A DNA stretch of 64,000 nt, taken from assembly GCA_022559845.1 (NCBI GenBank), contig JAHNEJ010001959.1, positions 124,001 through 188,000 on the forward strand, written 5' to 3'. Below, in pieces: positions 54,218 to 64,000 of the stretch (the first letter of the stretch is position 1; each line of letters starts with the position of its first letter). The translations under genes and the position numbers were made by a program. This DNA is from Amorphophallus konjac (lineage: Eukaryota > Streptophyta > Magnoliopsida > Alismatales > Araceae). The notes under the pieces are model-generated. The model was not told the DNA's origin, ran no database searches, and saw only the letters and a program-made list of their open reading frames with translations.

Positions 54218-57200
54218 TTAGTCCTTTTCTTGCTTGGAATATCAGGGGTATTGGTAATAAGCCTTCTCAACGATGTTTGCGCCGTCACTGTCGTAAGTAT
54301 GATGTAAACTTGGTTTCTATCTCTGAACCTAAAATTTGCACAGTTAAGGCTCTTGGAATTATGCAGCGTTTGGGTGTTCACCACTTTGTGGGCAATGGTG
54401 ATGATCATTCCAAGATTTGGTTGTTCTGGAAAAATAGTCTAACCTGCACTGTTTTTGAATGTCACTCGGAGTATATCACTCTGAAGGTGGTAAGTGGTCT
54501 GGGTTCTTCTTTTTTCTTCACTTCTGTCTATGCTTCTTGTAATCGGTTGGATCGGCTTGCTCTCTTTGATTCTCTTATTGCCTTTGGTGCTCACCTAAAG
54601 GAACCTTGGGTTCTAGGGGGTGATTTTAATACCATCGCTTCTCCTTTGGAAAAGGTGGGAGGCAATATGAATTTTCTAAATTCTATGGTTGATTTCCAAG
54701 GCTTTATCTCCCTAATTGGCCTTATTGATGTAAGTTTTAGAGGCAGCTCTTTCACCTGGTCGAATAACCAGGAGGGACTGAATTGTATTCGGGCTCGGTT
54801 GGATAGGATTCTTATCAATCATGCTTGGTCCACTAAGTTCCCTGATTGTTATGTTTCACATCTACCACGGGAACCTTCAGATCACTGCCCTCTGCTATTC
54901 TACTTTGACAAGCCCGCGGCCAGGCCCTCCAGGTTTAGTTTTCAGCAGATGTGGACTTCGCATGAATATTTCTTGGGTTTTGTTAAGCTTGCCTGGGACT
55001 CGACCTCTTTACCTCATCCAAATCCTCTCTATGTTCTGCAACATAAACTTAAGTTTTTGAAGGTACGTCTCAAGGAATGGAATAAGAGCTCATTTGGTGA
55101 TATTTTTAAGAACATAGCAGAGGCGGAGGATAATCTTGTCCGAGAGCAGTGTAAGTTTGATATTGATTCTTCTTTGCAAAATCGGATTTCTCTTCAGTCT
55201 GCCCAAGCTCAATTATGTCAAGCTCTACACCATGAGTTGTACTGGTTTCAGAAGGCTAGAGTGCAGTGGCAGGTGGATGGGGACCGCAATACTAAGTTTT
55301 ATCACCAAGTTGTTCAAGGTCGGCGCAGGCATAATTACATTTCTCGGATTAAATTACCGAATGGTAACTGGTGTGAGGATCATGAGATTTTGGCTAGGGA
55401 GGTTGTTGATTTCTTTCAGGAACAATTATCCTCTGCGCCACACTCCATTGATGAGGGTCTTATTGGTCATATTACTTCGATTATCACAGATGATGATAAT
55501 CTATGTTTGACTGAAATTCCCAATTCTAAAGAAATTAAGGAAACTATTTTTTCCATGAATGCAAATAGCTCGCCGGGACCGGATGGGTTTACTGGGTGTT
55601 TTTTCACTTCAGCTTGGGATATAATTGCGTAGGAGGTCATTTTAGTTGTACAGGGTTTCTTTCGGGGTTTTCCAATTTCGCAAGGTGTAACCTCTTCCAT
55701 CATTGCTTTGATACCAAAAAAGTCTTCACCTTCTTCTTTTTTTGAGTACCGGCCAATCAATCTTTGTAACTTCAGTTACAAGATTATCTCGAAAATTCTT
55801 GCTAGCCGTCTGTCCATTATTTTGCCCAAGATTATCTCCATTCAACATGGTGCTTTTGTGAAAGGCCGTAATATTGTGGATAATGTTTCTTTGGCCAGAG
55901 AATTGATGCATGAACTGAATAGAAAGAGTAGAGGTCATAATGTTATTATAAAGTTTGATATGGCAAAGGCATATGATTGGTTAGAATGGGATTTTTTACT
56001 TGAGGTGATCAAAAAGTTTGGGTTCTCTAATTCTTTCTGCTCTCTCATTGCGGCTCTTTTATATAATTGTTGGTTCTCTGTTGCCTTTAATGGCTCACTC
56101 ACTGGCTATTTCCACTCTACTCGGGGGGTCCGACAAGGGGACCCTTTGGCGCCTGCTCTCTTTATCATTACTGCGGAGGTGTTGAGTAGAGGTCTCAGTC
56201 ATACTTTTGAGAATGGTGGTGTGCAGTTCTACAAGGTCCCTCGAGCTTGTCCTTCTTTAACTCATCTACTGTATGCTGATGACACGCTTATCTTCACCAA
56301 TGGTCATGCCTCATCTATTAAGAATTTAACCAAGTTTCTATCTAGATATGAGACATCCTCTGGCCAGCTAATCAATGCCAGTAAAAGTTGTTTTCTCATT
56401 GCGGACAAGGCTCCTCCGGCTACAAAATCTCGCATTCAGAGGCTGACTAGGTTTGTTCACAAGTGCACATCCTTCACCTACCAGGGGGTTCCAATTTTTG
56501 CTGGTACTAGGAAGGTGGTGTTTTTTAAGTATTTGATTGATAAGATCACCGCTAAATTACAAGACTGGCATTCAAAATTCTTAGCACAGGCTGGGAGGGT
56601 TACTTTAATAAAATATGTTCTTTGTTCTATTCCTATTTTTGTGGCCAGTGCTTCTTTTATACCAGCTTCGGTGATTGGTTGTATCAATCAACTCTGTGCC
56701 AATTTCTTATGGGGTGTGACGGATAGACAGAGTCACCGGCGGTGGGTGGCTTGGAATACCATTACTCAACCACTTGCAGTGGGTGGTTTGGGGATTAGAT
56801 CATTGGGTGACTTGCAGATTTCTATGGTTATGAAATAGCTATGGTCTATTATTTCAGACTCCTATCTCTGGAGCTCCTTTGCTCGGAGGAAATTCTTGCT
56901 TGATAAACATTTTCTTTGTTGTAATACAACCTTTCCCTCTTGGGTTAGCCGTAAAGTTTTCTTCAAGTTAAAGGAGCTTCTTCTACAATGCATGAGATGG
57001 CTTGTTTTTGATGGAAGCAAGGTGGATTTTTTGCACGATACTTGGTTCGGCAGGCGCCCTCTTATGGATTTTGCTTCTCATTCTTCATGTCCCTCTGTTT
57101 CGGTTAGAGCTGCGTTGATAAATCACGCACACCCTGTTTGGTCACTGCTTTCGATTCCTGGCCCGGTGATGAACAAATTGGTCTCCTTCCAATTAACTCC

Positions 57201-58360
57201 AGGATCAGACCAGCTAGTGTGGACACCCACTGTGAGTGGGCTTTTTCTGTGAAATCTACTTTTCATATGGTCACTGGCCACGATGCACCCTGTCATTATT
57301 TTCAAGAAATGTGCCGCCCTGGTCTGCCTTTGAGGGCGGCGACCTTTGTCTGGAGATTGCTTCATAATGCTGTGTCCGTGGATGCTGCGGTTATTGATTG
57401 TGGGATTCCTCTGGTGTCTAAGTGTTCTTGCTGTGTAGCCTCTCCTAGCATTGAAAATGCCAGCCACTTATTTATTTGGGGTGAGTTGGGAATGTTCTTT
57501 TGGGATTGGCTAGCTTCTGTGTGGCACCTTTCCTTTGATCCCAACATCTCTGTTGTGGATCGATTGCAGCAGTTGCTTCAGCTATGTAACTCTCGGTGCC
57601 CTACTAGCTTTGTGTGCATTTACCTGCTGTTAATGATCATCTGGACTATTTGGAAGAGCAGGTGTAGCAGGGGATTTGATGGGGCTCTGAAGCTCCAGCT
57701 AGGAGCATCACTCGGATTGTCATATCTTTACAGGAATCTTTCCACAAACAATGGTTTAAGACAATGCCCTCTTCCCAGGGGCGACAGACTCTGGCAAAAC
57801 TTGGCCTTTCTTACTTGTATAAACAACCGGTGTTTTTTACATTGTGTTGGCGGCCCCCGGAGCAGGGACTGGTGCTGAATGTAGATGGTGCATCTAAAGG
57901 AAATCCTGGACCTTCTGGAGGGGGTGGATGTATACGCGACACTGACGATAAATTCTTGTTTGGATTCTCCTATTTTTATGGCCATGGTACCAATATCATG
58001 GTAGAATGCAGGGCGCTACTTGATGGTTTGAGACTTGCTATACAATACAACTTAAAGCTCTCTATGATATACTTCCACTCGATGGTGATTGTGCAATTGT
58101 TAAAGGCTGGCTTTAAACCACCTTGGTCCATCCTACCTTGGTGGGATTCACTGCTTCGCATCTATAGCCAGGTCTGCGCTCCGATTCTCCATTGCTATAG
58201 GGAATGCAACTACGTGGCAGATGCATTAGCTAATGCGACGTTGGTTGGGGAGAACAATTCTGAATTTTTTCATTGGCGGCAACTGCCATGGCAAACAAGA
58301 GGTGCTATCGTTCTTGATGCAGCTGGCTTGCCCTCAATCAGAGTTTTTCATCCTACTTAG
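54214..58360 (+). pseudogene. LINE ORF2 (endonuclease, reverse transcriptase, RNase H), broken
   Basis: The APE-type endonuclease begins MISPFLAWNIRGIGN and shows SEPK, LGGDFNTI, FTWSNNQ and SDHCPLL. The reverse transcriptase has SPGPDGFTG, IPKKSSPSSFFEYRPINLCN, FDMAKAYDWLEWDFL, RGVRQGDPLAP and LLYADDTLIF near 56270-56295. The zinc-binding region (about 57240-57480) and an RNase H domain (LNVDGASKGNPGPSG, VECRALLDGLRLA, CNYVADALANA) follow. Breaks: TAG at 55630, TAG at 56836, a one-base frameshift near 57240 in a T-run, and another near 57760. In RNase H the expected third acidic position reads HSMVIVQ, so a catalytic Asp also appears lost. The product would have nicked and primed on target DNA; this copy cannot. 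Confidence 0.88.
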
Positions 58361-58802
58361 TGCCTTGCAGATTTGGACCTTGGTGTGCCAAGCGTGGCCA
58401 TAGTATGGGATAGATTTTGTTGGTTGCTCTCATTCAGGGGTATGCCCCGGTGTTTTTGTAAGACTTTTCTCCTCTAGTTATTATATTATTTCTTTAAATT
58501 TTTTAAAAAATAAAAATTCCTAATTAAATAAAAACCTACAATTAAATAGGACCAACCCCAGTTATTCCATTAAGGGCCTCACGTCTGTGAGCTAAACCTT
58601 AAATACAAAATAAGCTGTAAACTTACTTATACAATGGGCTTTGCAAATAAACCACTAAGGACACAACCATTATACAAAAGCCTTGATTCTATATATGAGC
58701 CTTAGTAATCAAAAGCCCAAAGCCCTCGAAACACCTTTAGCCCACCTACGTGAGAAAGGATATATAGAATCAAAAACCCTAAAGCCATGTAGTTCAAAAC
58801 AC

Positions 58803-58805
<3 letters not shown>

Positions 58806-58845
<40 letters not shown>
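58806..58845. repeat. (TA)20 microsatellite
   Basis: Uninterrupted TA run inside the right part of the E LTR. Confidence 0.97.
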
Positions 58846-58846
<1 letters not shown>

Positions 58847-59040
58847 TAACTCCCAAGGGCTTTCCACGACCCAAAACCATAACGTTCTCATGTTCGAACT
58901 GCATGGCTTTAGGGTTTTAACTCTAAAGAAGAAAGCGACTGATGTTTTGGCAATAGGAGAGATTAACATGGAAATATTGAACATATTATGATTTGCTTTG
59001 TGGGAAATTTAATTCCAAATAGGATAAAAATATCAAATCC

Positions 59041-59048
59041 TATAAATA
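59041..59048 (+). promoter_or_regulatory. TATA box of the E LTR
   Basis: TATAAATA, followed by AGCCCCTCCATCG and a transcribed-looking leader. It is comparable in form to the box of the H LTR. Confidence 0.6.
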
Positions 59049-59539
59049 AGCCCCTCCATCGAATAAGCCAAGGCTATTACCGCTGCTTGTTCTGTTGTGT
59101 GTGTTGACGTCGACTACTGTTCATTGTCTTCCTGCTGCAGTGCGTGAAGGAGAGCAATGTCTGCTTCTTTCATCATCTTCCCAGTGCGGCTGCTGCTCTT
59201 GTTGTTTCTGCTGCACGAGGAAACAAGGCTTCCTCCTGCTATTGTTCTCTGCATCATCTTTCTACAGAGATATTCATCTGATCGAGTACTGTCATTGCCG
59301 CAATTGCTCTTATCTTCTTCCCTCGCTGCTGACTGCTTTTGTTCGAAGAGCAGCAGTTATTGTTCTTCTTCCATGATCGAGTCTTCCTTTCTCTGCTTCG
59401 TTCTATCAACCAAATAAACCAAACAAGGTAGGTGTTCTCAAGTTACAAAGGCCAACTTGTTAAAATCTTAGTATTCGCATGCATATAGGTCATATAGCTT
59501 GAAACCTTGTGTTCTGTTTTAGTATATGTACTTTTACTG

Positions 59540-60790
59540 TGTTTCAGTAAATAGCGACCCTGTCCTAGGCACTGATTTAATGAACGACCACATACACGGT
59601 CGCTAATTCTTCTGGAATAGCGACAATGGTCAGGGCATCTTTTAATGAATGACCCTTTAAAAATCCGCTATTTCTTTGAGCATTTAATAAATATTACATG
59701 TCTAAAAATTTATATTTACAAAACCTGACATTAAATTTAATGCATGGATATAGTTCTGGATTCCTGATAATTTTCTTTGTCAAATCATGTCTGAAATTTC
59801 CTGATTCTATGAACTTTTAATCTATGAACAGTGACTTGTGTCTAGGAACGTATCTGCTCGATGCGTATCACTAGACAAAGAATGCGCGACTTTGTCGTCG
59901 TCGCTATTTAGATAATGAATGCCCTCATGCAAGGGCGCCATTTGTAAAATAACCAGTAAGTGATGAATGTATATTGGTAAATTATGAAATAACGACTGAG
60001 GTCAGGGCGTTATTTAAAGAATGAATGCCACTGCACCTAGTCGCTATTTGAAATTATAATTATAATTTTTGGAAAAATCTTAGAAATTAACGCCCTCGTG
60101 AAGTGTCGTTAATTATAAACTAATTACATGAAAATTCTGATAATATGTGAATGAACGACCTTTCAGAAGGTCGCTATTTCTTTAAATGGCGACTTCTGGA
60201 CATGCGTTGTTTTCTTGTTTCACAGATTCTTCGAGTTTTTCTGACCCATATCGCGGGTTACTTATCACTCTCATCTCACATCCGTAGATGGAGTCCCTGT
60301 TTTGATTTGGTCGATTACACACTCAATTCTCGGAGATGTTTGAACCCTCCGCGGGATATTCATTTCTTCGGACTGGTGATTTCATCATAAAGGCCTCCGT
60401 AAGTCTACGCGAAGCCTTGGATTCCCTCAAGGCCGCCGAGTAGGTTGTACCCTAAAAATCTATTACACCGTGTCTTGTCACGTCACTCTAAAGAAACGTG
60501 ATGATGTAGCCCTCATAGAGTGCTGGTTCTAGCCTCTTTCAGAAATCTGTTCTCTGTCAGTAATTGACGACATTGACATAGGCGCTAGAAGGAATTCGCG
60601 ACTTGTCTAGTGCCGTTATTTCCTGATATAGGGACCTGAGACTGGGCGCTATTTATGAATGAGCGACTGCTTGAGAAGTCGCTAATTCTTCGTGCCTGTA
60701 TTGTTCACAGGAATTAGAGACCACGCATGTGGGTGCTATTTCTGTAAATCGTGGCGAGTGAGTGGGCGCCATTTAGTTAGTTTTACGACA
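59540..60790 (+). repeat. Series of AATAGCGAC/GTCGCTATT inverted repeats in the E LTR
   Basis: Clear pairs: CGACC/GGTCG 59585-59602; GCGAC/GTCGC 59886-59904; GCCCT/AGGGC 59921-59936; AAATAACG/CGTTATTT 59987-60015; AATTAACG/CGTTAATT 60085-60114; CGACCTT/AAGGTCG 60156-60173; AGCGACT/AGTCGCT 60662-60683. Between them lie single half-sites such as TGAATGACCC and GGGCGCCATTT. They lie downstream of the TATA box, so they would be in the transcript. Short frames here are not genes. Confidence 0.8.
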
Positions 60791-61750
60791 TGTCTTGGTT
60801 CTCGTGGGGTTTTAATGATGTGTCATACTTGTTCAAAGTTCAGCCCTTGAACTCCTTCATTCGTGAAGTCTATCTTATCATCCTACAATGATTTATCCTT
60901 TGGAACTCTATATTGGCTATAACTATAGTGGATGTCTAAAATATACATGACCCAATGCCTGCGCATATAGGGCCCGATCTGGTCCTGGGAGGAGCACCCG
61001 AAAGTACTTGTGCCCATGGGAGCTATATTGATCACGGTGTGGCATTGTACCGAAGTACTTGTCGTTCTAGAATTAATGGCATTCCACAATCTCGTACTTG
61101 ATTTGACATGACATGACTTGCGTGGCCCGGAAGGGGTAATTACTTGCTTGATATTAAAATAGCCAATTCATGTGACATTACTTGAAATATTTACATGCTT
61201 GACTATCTTGTTACATTTCACATGATTATCTTGAATTCTTGTTAGTTCAGCTTTATTATCTCTTGATACTCTCTCTCTCTTGTCATTTTCATGCGTACAT
61301 GCATATATATACTTGCATTCATGAGACATGTAATTATTTAAAGCAAGCTTGTACTTGAGATATAATTCCTACTGAGCGTTCGCTCACCCTAGTGTTTCCG
61401 ATATTTTTCAGGTAATTCCGATGATGAGGATCACTCGAAAGGGAACGGACTTGAGTGAAGAGTATAGAGCCACCCGTCTATTAAAGCGTCTATCCAATTG
61501 TGTCTTTTCCTATTTTCTTGGGTCAACTTTTGTAATCTTCCTTTATTAAGTCAAGATTGTCTTTAGTTCTGTTATTGAAATTATGTAATAAGACTTACCT
61601 TGATGGTTATTATGAATAAAGGATTTGGTTTATCTCTACTTTTGTGCGCTCTGTCTATGTGTCGAATACACTTATGCTCTGATTGACATGATTGATATAA
61701 CTCGTCACACGTACCGAGTTCTTTCCGCGCTCGGGGCATGACAGTTTTTG

Positions 61751-61762
61751 TGGTATCAGAGC
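61751..61762 (+). promoter_or_regulatory. E primer-binding site (initiator tRNA-Met)
   Basis: TGGTATCAGAGC lies eight bases after the LTR end at 61743. Confidence 0.88.
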
Positions 61763-61911
61763 ATAGGATATTCAATTCCTAGGAAACCAAGTCCAAGGAT
61801 AGGTTTATGCTTTTACCCCGGTGAGATTTGGTAGAACCATGGGTTAAGTTAACTTAGGGACTTAAACTTTTGATCAAATACTAATATAGTTATTAAAAAT
61901 CTTGTAGAATA

Positions 61912-61935
61912 ATGGCCGCCGAATGTGCTCAGTGG
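61912..61935 (+). pseudogene. E gag, first eight codons, interrupted
   Basis: ATGGCCGCCGAATGTGCTCA opens a frame about 150 bases after the PBS, directly after a TCTTGTAGAATA acceptor-like string, the same position as gag in H and C'. The frame is cut after eight codons by TGTTGGG, the start of another LTR. Confidence 0.6.
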
Positions 61936-62182
61936 TGTTGGGTTCGGTGCTAGTATTCAGAGGGGGGGGTGAATGAATATGGCCTATAAAAACTTTCACC
62001 CAATATAAAATTTCGCTCAAAAAGGAACTATGATGCTAACTAGACAGATTTACCAAATCTGAAACTAATCAACTATTCTGTTCGACCAGTTAGCAGACAC
62101 ATGGAGCGCCCCTATGCATTCATCTAGCGGAAGCACAAATGAACAAATCAAACCACAATGCACAAGGGTTTTTAGGTGGTTC

Positions 62183-62624
62183 GGTCCAGCAGACCTACAT
62201 CCACCCCACACTCAAACAGAGTGTGGCTTCACTAACGGCTGGGCAACACAGCTTGCCAAACAAAAGTTGATACACAGCTTCCCAGGAGAACAACCTCTCC
62301 TCTTCCTCCTACCCGGAGGGAACCTCTAGCAACCCACAGTTACTAGAACATAGAGACTCACGTCTCTCTTCCTCTTTACCAAGAGGGAACCCCACTAGTA
62401 GCAACCCCACTACTAGTGAACCAGAGGTCGAAGACCCCTCTTCCTCCAAACCCGGAGGGAACCCACAAGCAGCCCACCTGCTGCTTGCAAACCGGAGATC
62501 AGATCTCCCTTCCTCCAAACTGGAGGGAACCCATAAGTAGCACCCAGCTACTTGCAACCGGAGATAGCAATCTCCCTTCTCCAGAACTAACAGGAGGAAC
62601 CCCGACCTCTCTACAGAGTATCGG
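62183..62624. repeat. Array of about 18 consecutive hairpins
   Basis: Pairs in order: GGTC/GACC 62183-62195; CCACACTC/GAGTGTGG 62206-62226; GGCAA/TTGCC 62242-62257; GGAGA/TCTCC 62285-62300; TTCCTCC/GGAGGGA 62303-62321; TCTAG/CTAGA 62325-62347; AGAGAC/GTCTCT 62352-62367; TTCCTCTT/AAGAGGGA 62369-62388; CACTAGTAG/CTACTAGTG 62393-62418; GAGGTC/GACCCCTC 62424-62440; TTCCTCC/GGAGGGA 62441-62460; CAAGCAGC/GCTGCTTG 62466-62487; GGAGATC/GATCTCC 62494-62508; TTCCTCC/GGAGGGA 62510-62528; AAGTAGC/GCTACTT 62535-62553; GGAGAT/ATCTCC 62560-62575; TTCTCC/GGAGGA 62577-62598; CCGA/TCGG with inner CTCT/AGAG 62602-62624. From 62303 on the order repeats every 66-72 bases: a TTCCTC-type hairpin, a variable one, a GGAGA-type one. 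Confidence 0.9.
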
Positions 62625-63049
62625 AAATACAACAAACCAGAAAAACTAAGGAAAACAATAAACGAAAACAACACAGCGATCAGAAAGCTGTAAAGACAGA
62701 TAACACAAATGTGGCTCGCATGGAGCTGACTGGCCTGGATTTGATCCACGGTCCAGTAAAGACAGATCTTCAAGCAACTTCTTCCTTGTTCTCCACGAGC
62801 TCTCTCGCTCACTTTCTATCTCTCTTTTCATTCTCTTCTACTCTCCTAGGAGCTTCTTCTGCTACTTCTCTTCTTCTTCTTCTCAACTCACGATCTCTCT
62901 TTTTCTTTCTTCTGCTCTCCTAATCTCTCACTCTCTACTCTTCTCTGCTCTCTTCTTTTCTTTCTTCTCTTCCTTTTCCTGGATCGGGGCTCTCTGTATG
63001 AGCTTTTCTTCTTGCCAACTCGATCACCTTCATCTGAGGACGAATGGTT

Positions 63050-63058
63050 CTATTTATA
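63050..63058 (-). promoter_or_regulatory. TATA box, minus strand, of the right-edge LTR
   Basis: TATAAATAG on the minus strand. Downstream in that direction is a purine-rich stretch (62790-63000), then the hairpin array 430-870 bases away. Confidence 0.55.
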
Positions 63059-63284
63059 GCAGCAACAGCAGGTGGATAGGGCACAAAACGCGTGTGCCTC
63101 CCACGCTCGATCCAGAATCTTCCTGCCACGTGTCCTTATCAGATTGGTTCCTCTTGTCTCGGATCACGTGCAGCCCAGGAGTGTGGAATGTTCTTCCTCG
63201 GACCTGTAATGAGATTAAAACCATTAACACTGAGGGCCACAGGAACTAAAGCTGCATGAGGTATGTAATAGTAATACTAGATGC

Positions 63285-64000
63285 ACTGAGAACGACACGA
63301 GATACACAGGGTGACTACAGCACGAAGTAAGGAAAAAATGACACGAGATACACTGTGACAGAACAGACACAACGAAGAGAACGACACGAAGTGAGGTTAT
63401 AAAACAACACGAGGTAAAAAGAAGAACGACACGAAGTGGTTGCAACAACAAGCAAGACATAAAAGATGACACGAGATGCAACTAGAGGACAGAGAGAAGC
63501 GACACGAGGTTCACACAGAAATGACACAAGGTGGTACAGAAAGCAACACGAGGTGCTGCAATGTTCTGCACGCAGTGGAACAAAAACGACACGAAGACAC
63601 AACAAGGAGAACGACACGAAGTGTCACTGTAACAACACGGAGACACGAATGCAAAAACAACACGAAGACGAATACAAAAATAACACGAAGACACGAATAC
63701 AAAGACAACACGAGGACAAAAATAGAAACCGACACGAGTTGAAAACAACATGAAGACGAAACACAAGAATTGACACGGAGTGTGGTCAAGGCGAGAAGGA
63801 CACGAGGTCTAAAATAGAAAAACCAACACGAAGACACAAAGACAAAAACAACACGAAGACGAAGATGACACGGGATGAGCAACTTAAAAACTAAGGAAAC
63901 GACACGAGGTTCACAGGGAAACGACTCGAAGTTCGTTAGAACAGTTCGAGCTGGTTCAGTAAACATTACGAGGACAGAAAGTGAAGCTACACGAAGTTTA
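63285..64000. repeat. Degenerate ACGACACGAAGT-type repeat
   Basis: ACACGA recurs dozens of times in variants such as GAACGACACGAAGT, AACAACACGAGGT and AACACGAAGACAC, spaced about 15-35 bases and badly worn. It makes long Cys/Val-rich or Asp/Thr/Lys-rich spurious frames (63224-63966). It may be a simple-sequence expansion inside the LTR; it continues past the edge. Confidence 0.75.

Larger units (their letters stand above)
51775..58500 (+). mobile_element. L1-type LINE, nearly full length, decayed, inside the E LTR
   Basis: Order: short 5' leader with GAGAGAGAG, ORF1 (51837-54217), ORF2 (54214-58360), 3' tail and an A/T-rich end at about 58490-58515 (TTTTTTAAAAAATAAAAATT). The body is close to 6.7 kb, so it is not 5'-truncated. 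Exact target-site duplications could not be fixed: AATTTCCCAAATTA before and AATTCCTAATTA after are similar but not identical. Four coding breaks in ORF2 and at least two in ORF1 make it inactive. Confidence 0.85.
51732..61743 (+). repeat. E 5' LTR, split by a LINE
   Basis: The left part is 51732 to about 51775 and the right part about 58500-61743. Contents of the right part: a (TA)20 tract, a TATAAATA box at 59041-59048, a series of AATAGCGAC/GTCGCTATT inverted repeats (59540-60790), the GGGCCCGATCTGG...CACCCGAAAGTAC block (about 60969-61010) and CCTACTGAGCGTTCGCTCACCC at 61368-61389. Confidence 0.75.
51732..64000 (+). mobile_element. Element E: Tekay-like Gypsy element, partly in the window
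   Basis: The LTR starts TGTAGCAACCG (51732) and ends GGGGCATGACA (61743). Without the inserted LINE it is about 3.3 kb, close to the C' LTR length. A PBS and a gag start follow, and the gag is cut at 61936 by another LTR. Terminal bases, the GGGCCCGATCTGGTCCTGGG block and the CCTACTGAGCG block relate E to H and C'. The rest of E must lie to the right of the window. Confidence 0.8.
61936..64000 (-). repeat. LTR of an unidentified element inserted in E gag (runs off the window)
   Basis: It starts TGTTGGGTTCGGTGC at 61936 and is at least 2065 bp long. On the minus strand it contains TATAAATAG at 63058-63050 followed by a purine-rich leader, so transcription probably runs leftward and 61936 is the LTR's 3' end. 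It holds the hairpin array (62183-62624) and a degenerate CACGA repeat (63285-64000). The other end, any coding sequence and the duplication partner lie outside. The TGTTGG terminus and the long non-coding LTR suggest Copia/SIRE, which cannot be confirmed here. Confidence 0.65.

Noticed and set aside
51745..58530. AATTTCCCAAATTA / AATTCCTAATTA as the LINE target-site duplication
   Set aside because: The strings are similar but not identical, and the LINE 5' end cannot be fixed, so I do not call a duplication.
58683..60390. Frames of 79-102 residues in the right part of the E LTR as host genes
   Set aside because: They overlap a TA repeat, low-complexity Cys/Leu/Ser sequence or the hairpin series, and no family is recognisable.
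62303..62600. Regularly spaced repeats as a possible CRISPR array
   Set aside because: The 66-72-base period holds imperfect, partly variable hairpins with no separate spacers, no cas genes are present, and the context is a plant LTR.
62998..63966. Frames made of the CACGA repeat
   Set aside because: Simple-sequence translation, present on both strands, no start context or domain.

Overview
The window looks like a block of plant nuclear heterochromatin. It is built of nested retrotransposons, and I see no convincing host gene, rRNA, tRNA or CRISPR array. Evidence for a plant: Ty3/Gypsy chromodomain elements with primer-binding sites matching plant initiator tRNA-Met (TGGTATCAGAGC), L1-type LINEs whose ORF1 has a DUF4283-like domain plus a CCHC knuckle, and TATAAATA boxes inside LTRs. 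The species cannot be named from this sequence.

Layout. (1) 1-2290: non-coding fragment related to the LTR at the right edge of the window, with a (CA)n tract, a hairpin cluster and a GGTCGACCG cluster. (2) About 2300-6110, minus strand: decayed L1-type LINE that keeps its 5' half and has lost its 3' half. (3) About 6150-9360, plus: two diverged, head-to-tail gag pseudogenes of a Tat/Ogre-like Gypsy element. (4) 9919 to beyond the right edge, plus: a large, old, Tekay/Del-like chromovirus, called H here, split by later insertions.

Inside H: a minus-strand gag-only element A' (14823-21542, target-site duplication GAAAG) lies in the RT gene. A young, apparently intact chromovirus B' (24346-34300, duplication GACTT) lies in H's 3' LTR. 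An unusual concatemer C' (35671-51389, duplication TCTAT) of four 3.4-kb LTRs alternating with three 0.65-kb internal regions lies further along the same LTR. A further Tekay-like element E starts at 51732. E's LTR is split by a decayed plus-strand LINE (about 51775-58500), and its gag is cut after eight codons at 61936 by another LTR that runs off the window. Removing A', B' and C' with one copy of each duplication restores continuity of H, so the order of events is H first, then the others.

How the parts relate. A' has only gag but shares its gag start, primer-binding site, polypurine tract and LTR end with the autonomous B', so it is a candidate for mobilisation in trans. The C' units code only for a tiny nucleocapsid-like protein with a double zinc knuckle matching the one in H's gag.

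The least expected signal is structural. Several LTRs carry long runs of short inverted repeats. In the right-edge LTR (62183-62624) about 18 consecutive hairpins occur in about 440 bases, in roughly 69-base units of three hairpins each. Their stems differ in sequence from unit to unit yet stay paired, and the related fragment at the left edge (356-578) shows the same with different stems. The C' LTRs (about 18 GCGGYCC/GACCGT pairs each) and the E LTR (AATAGCGAC/GTCGCTATT pairs) look like independent versions of the same design.
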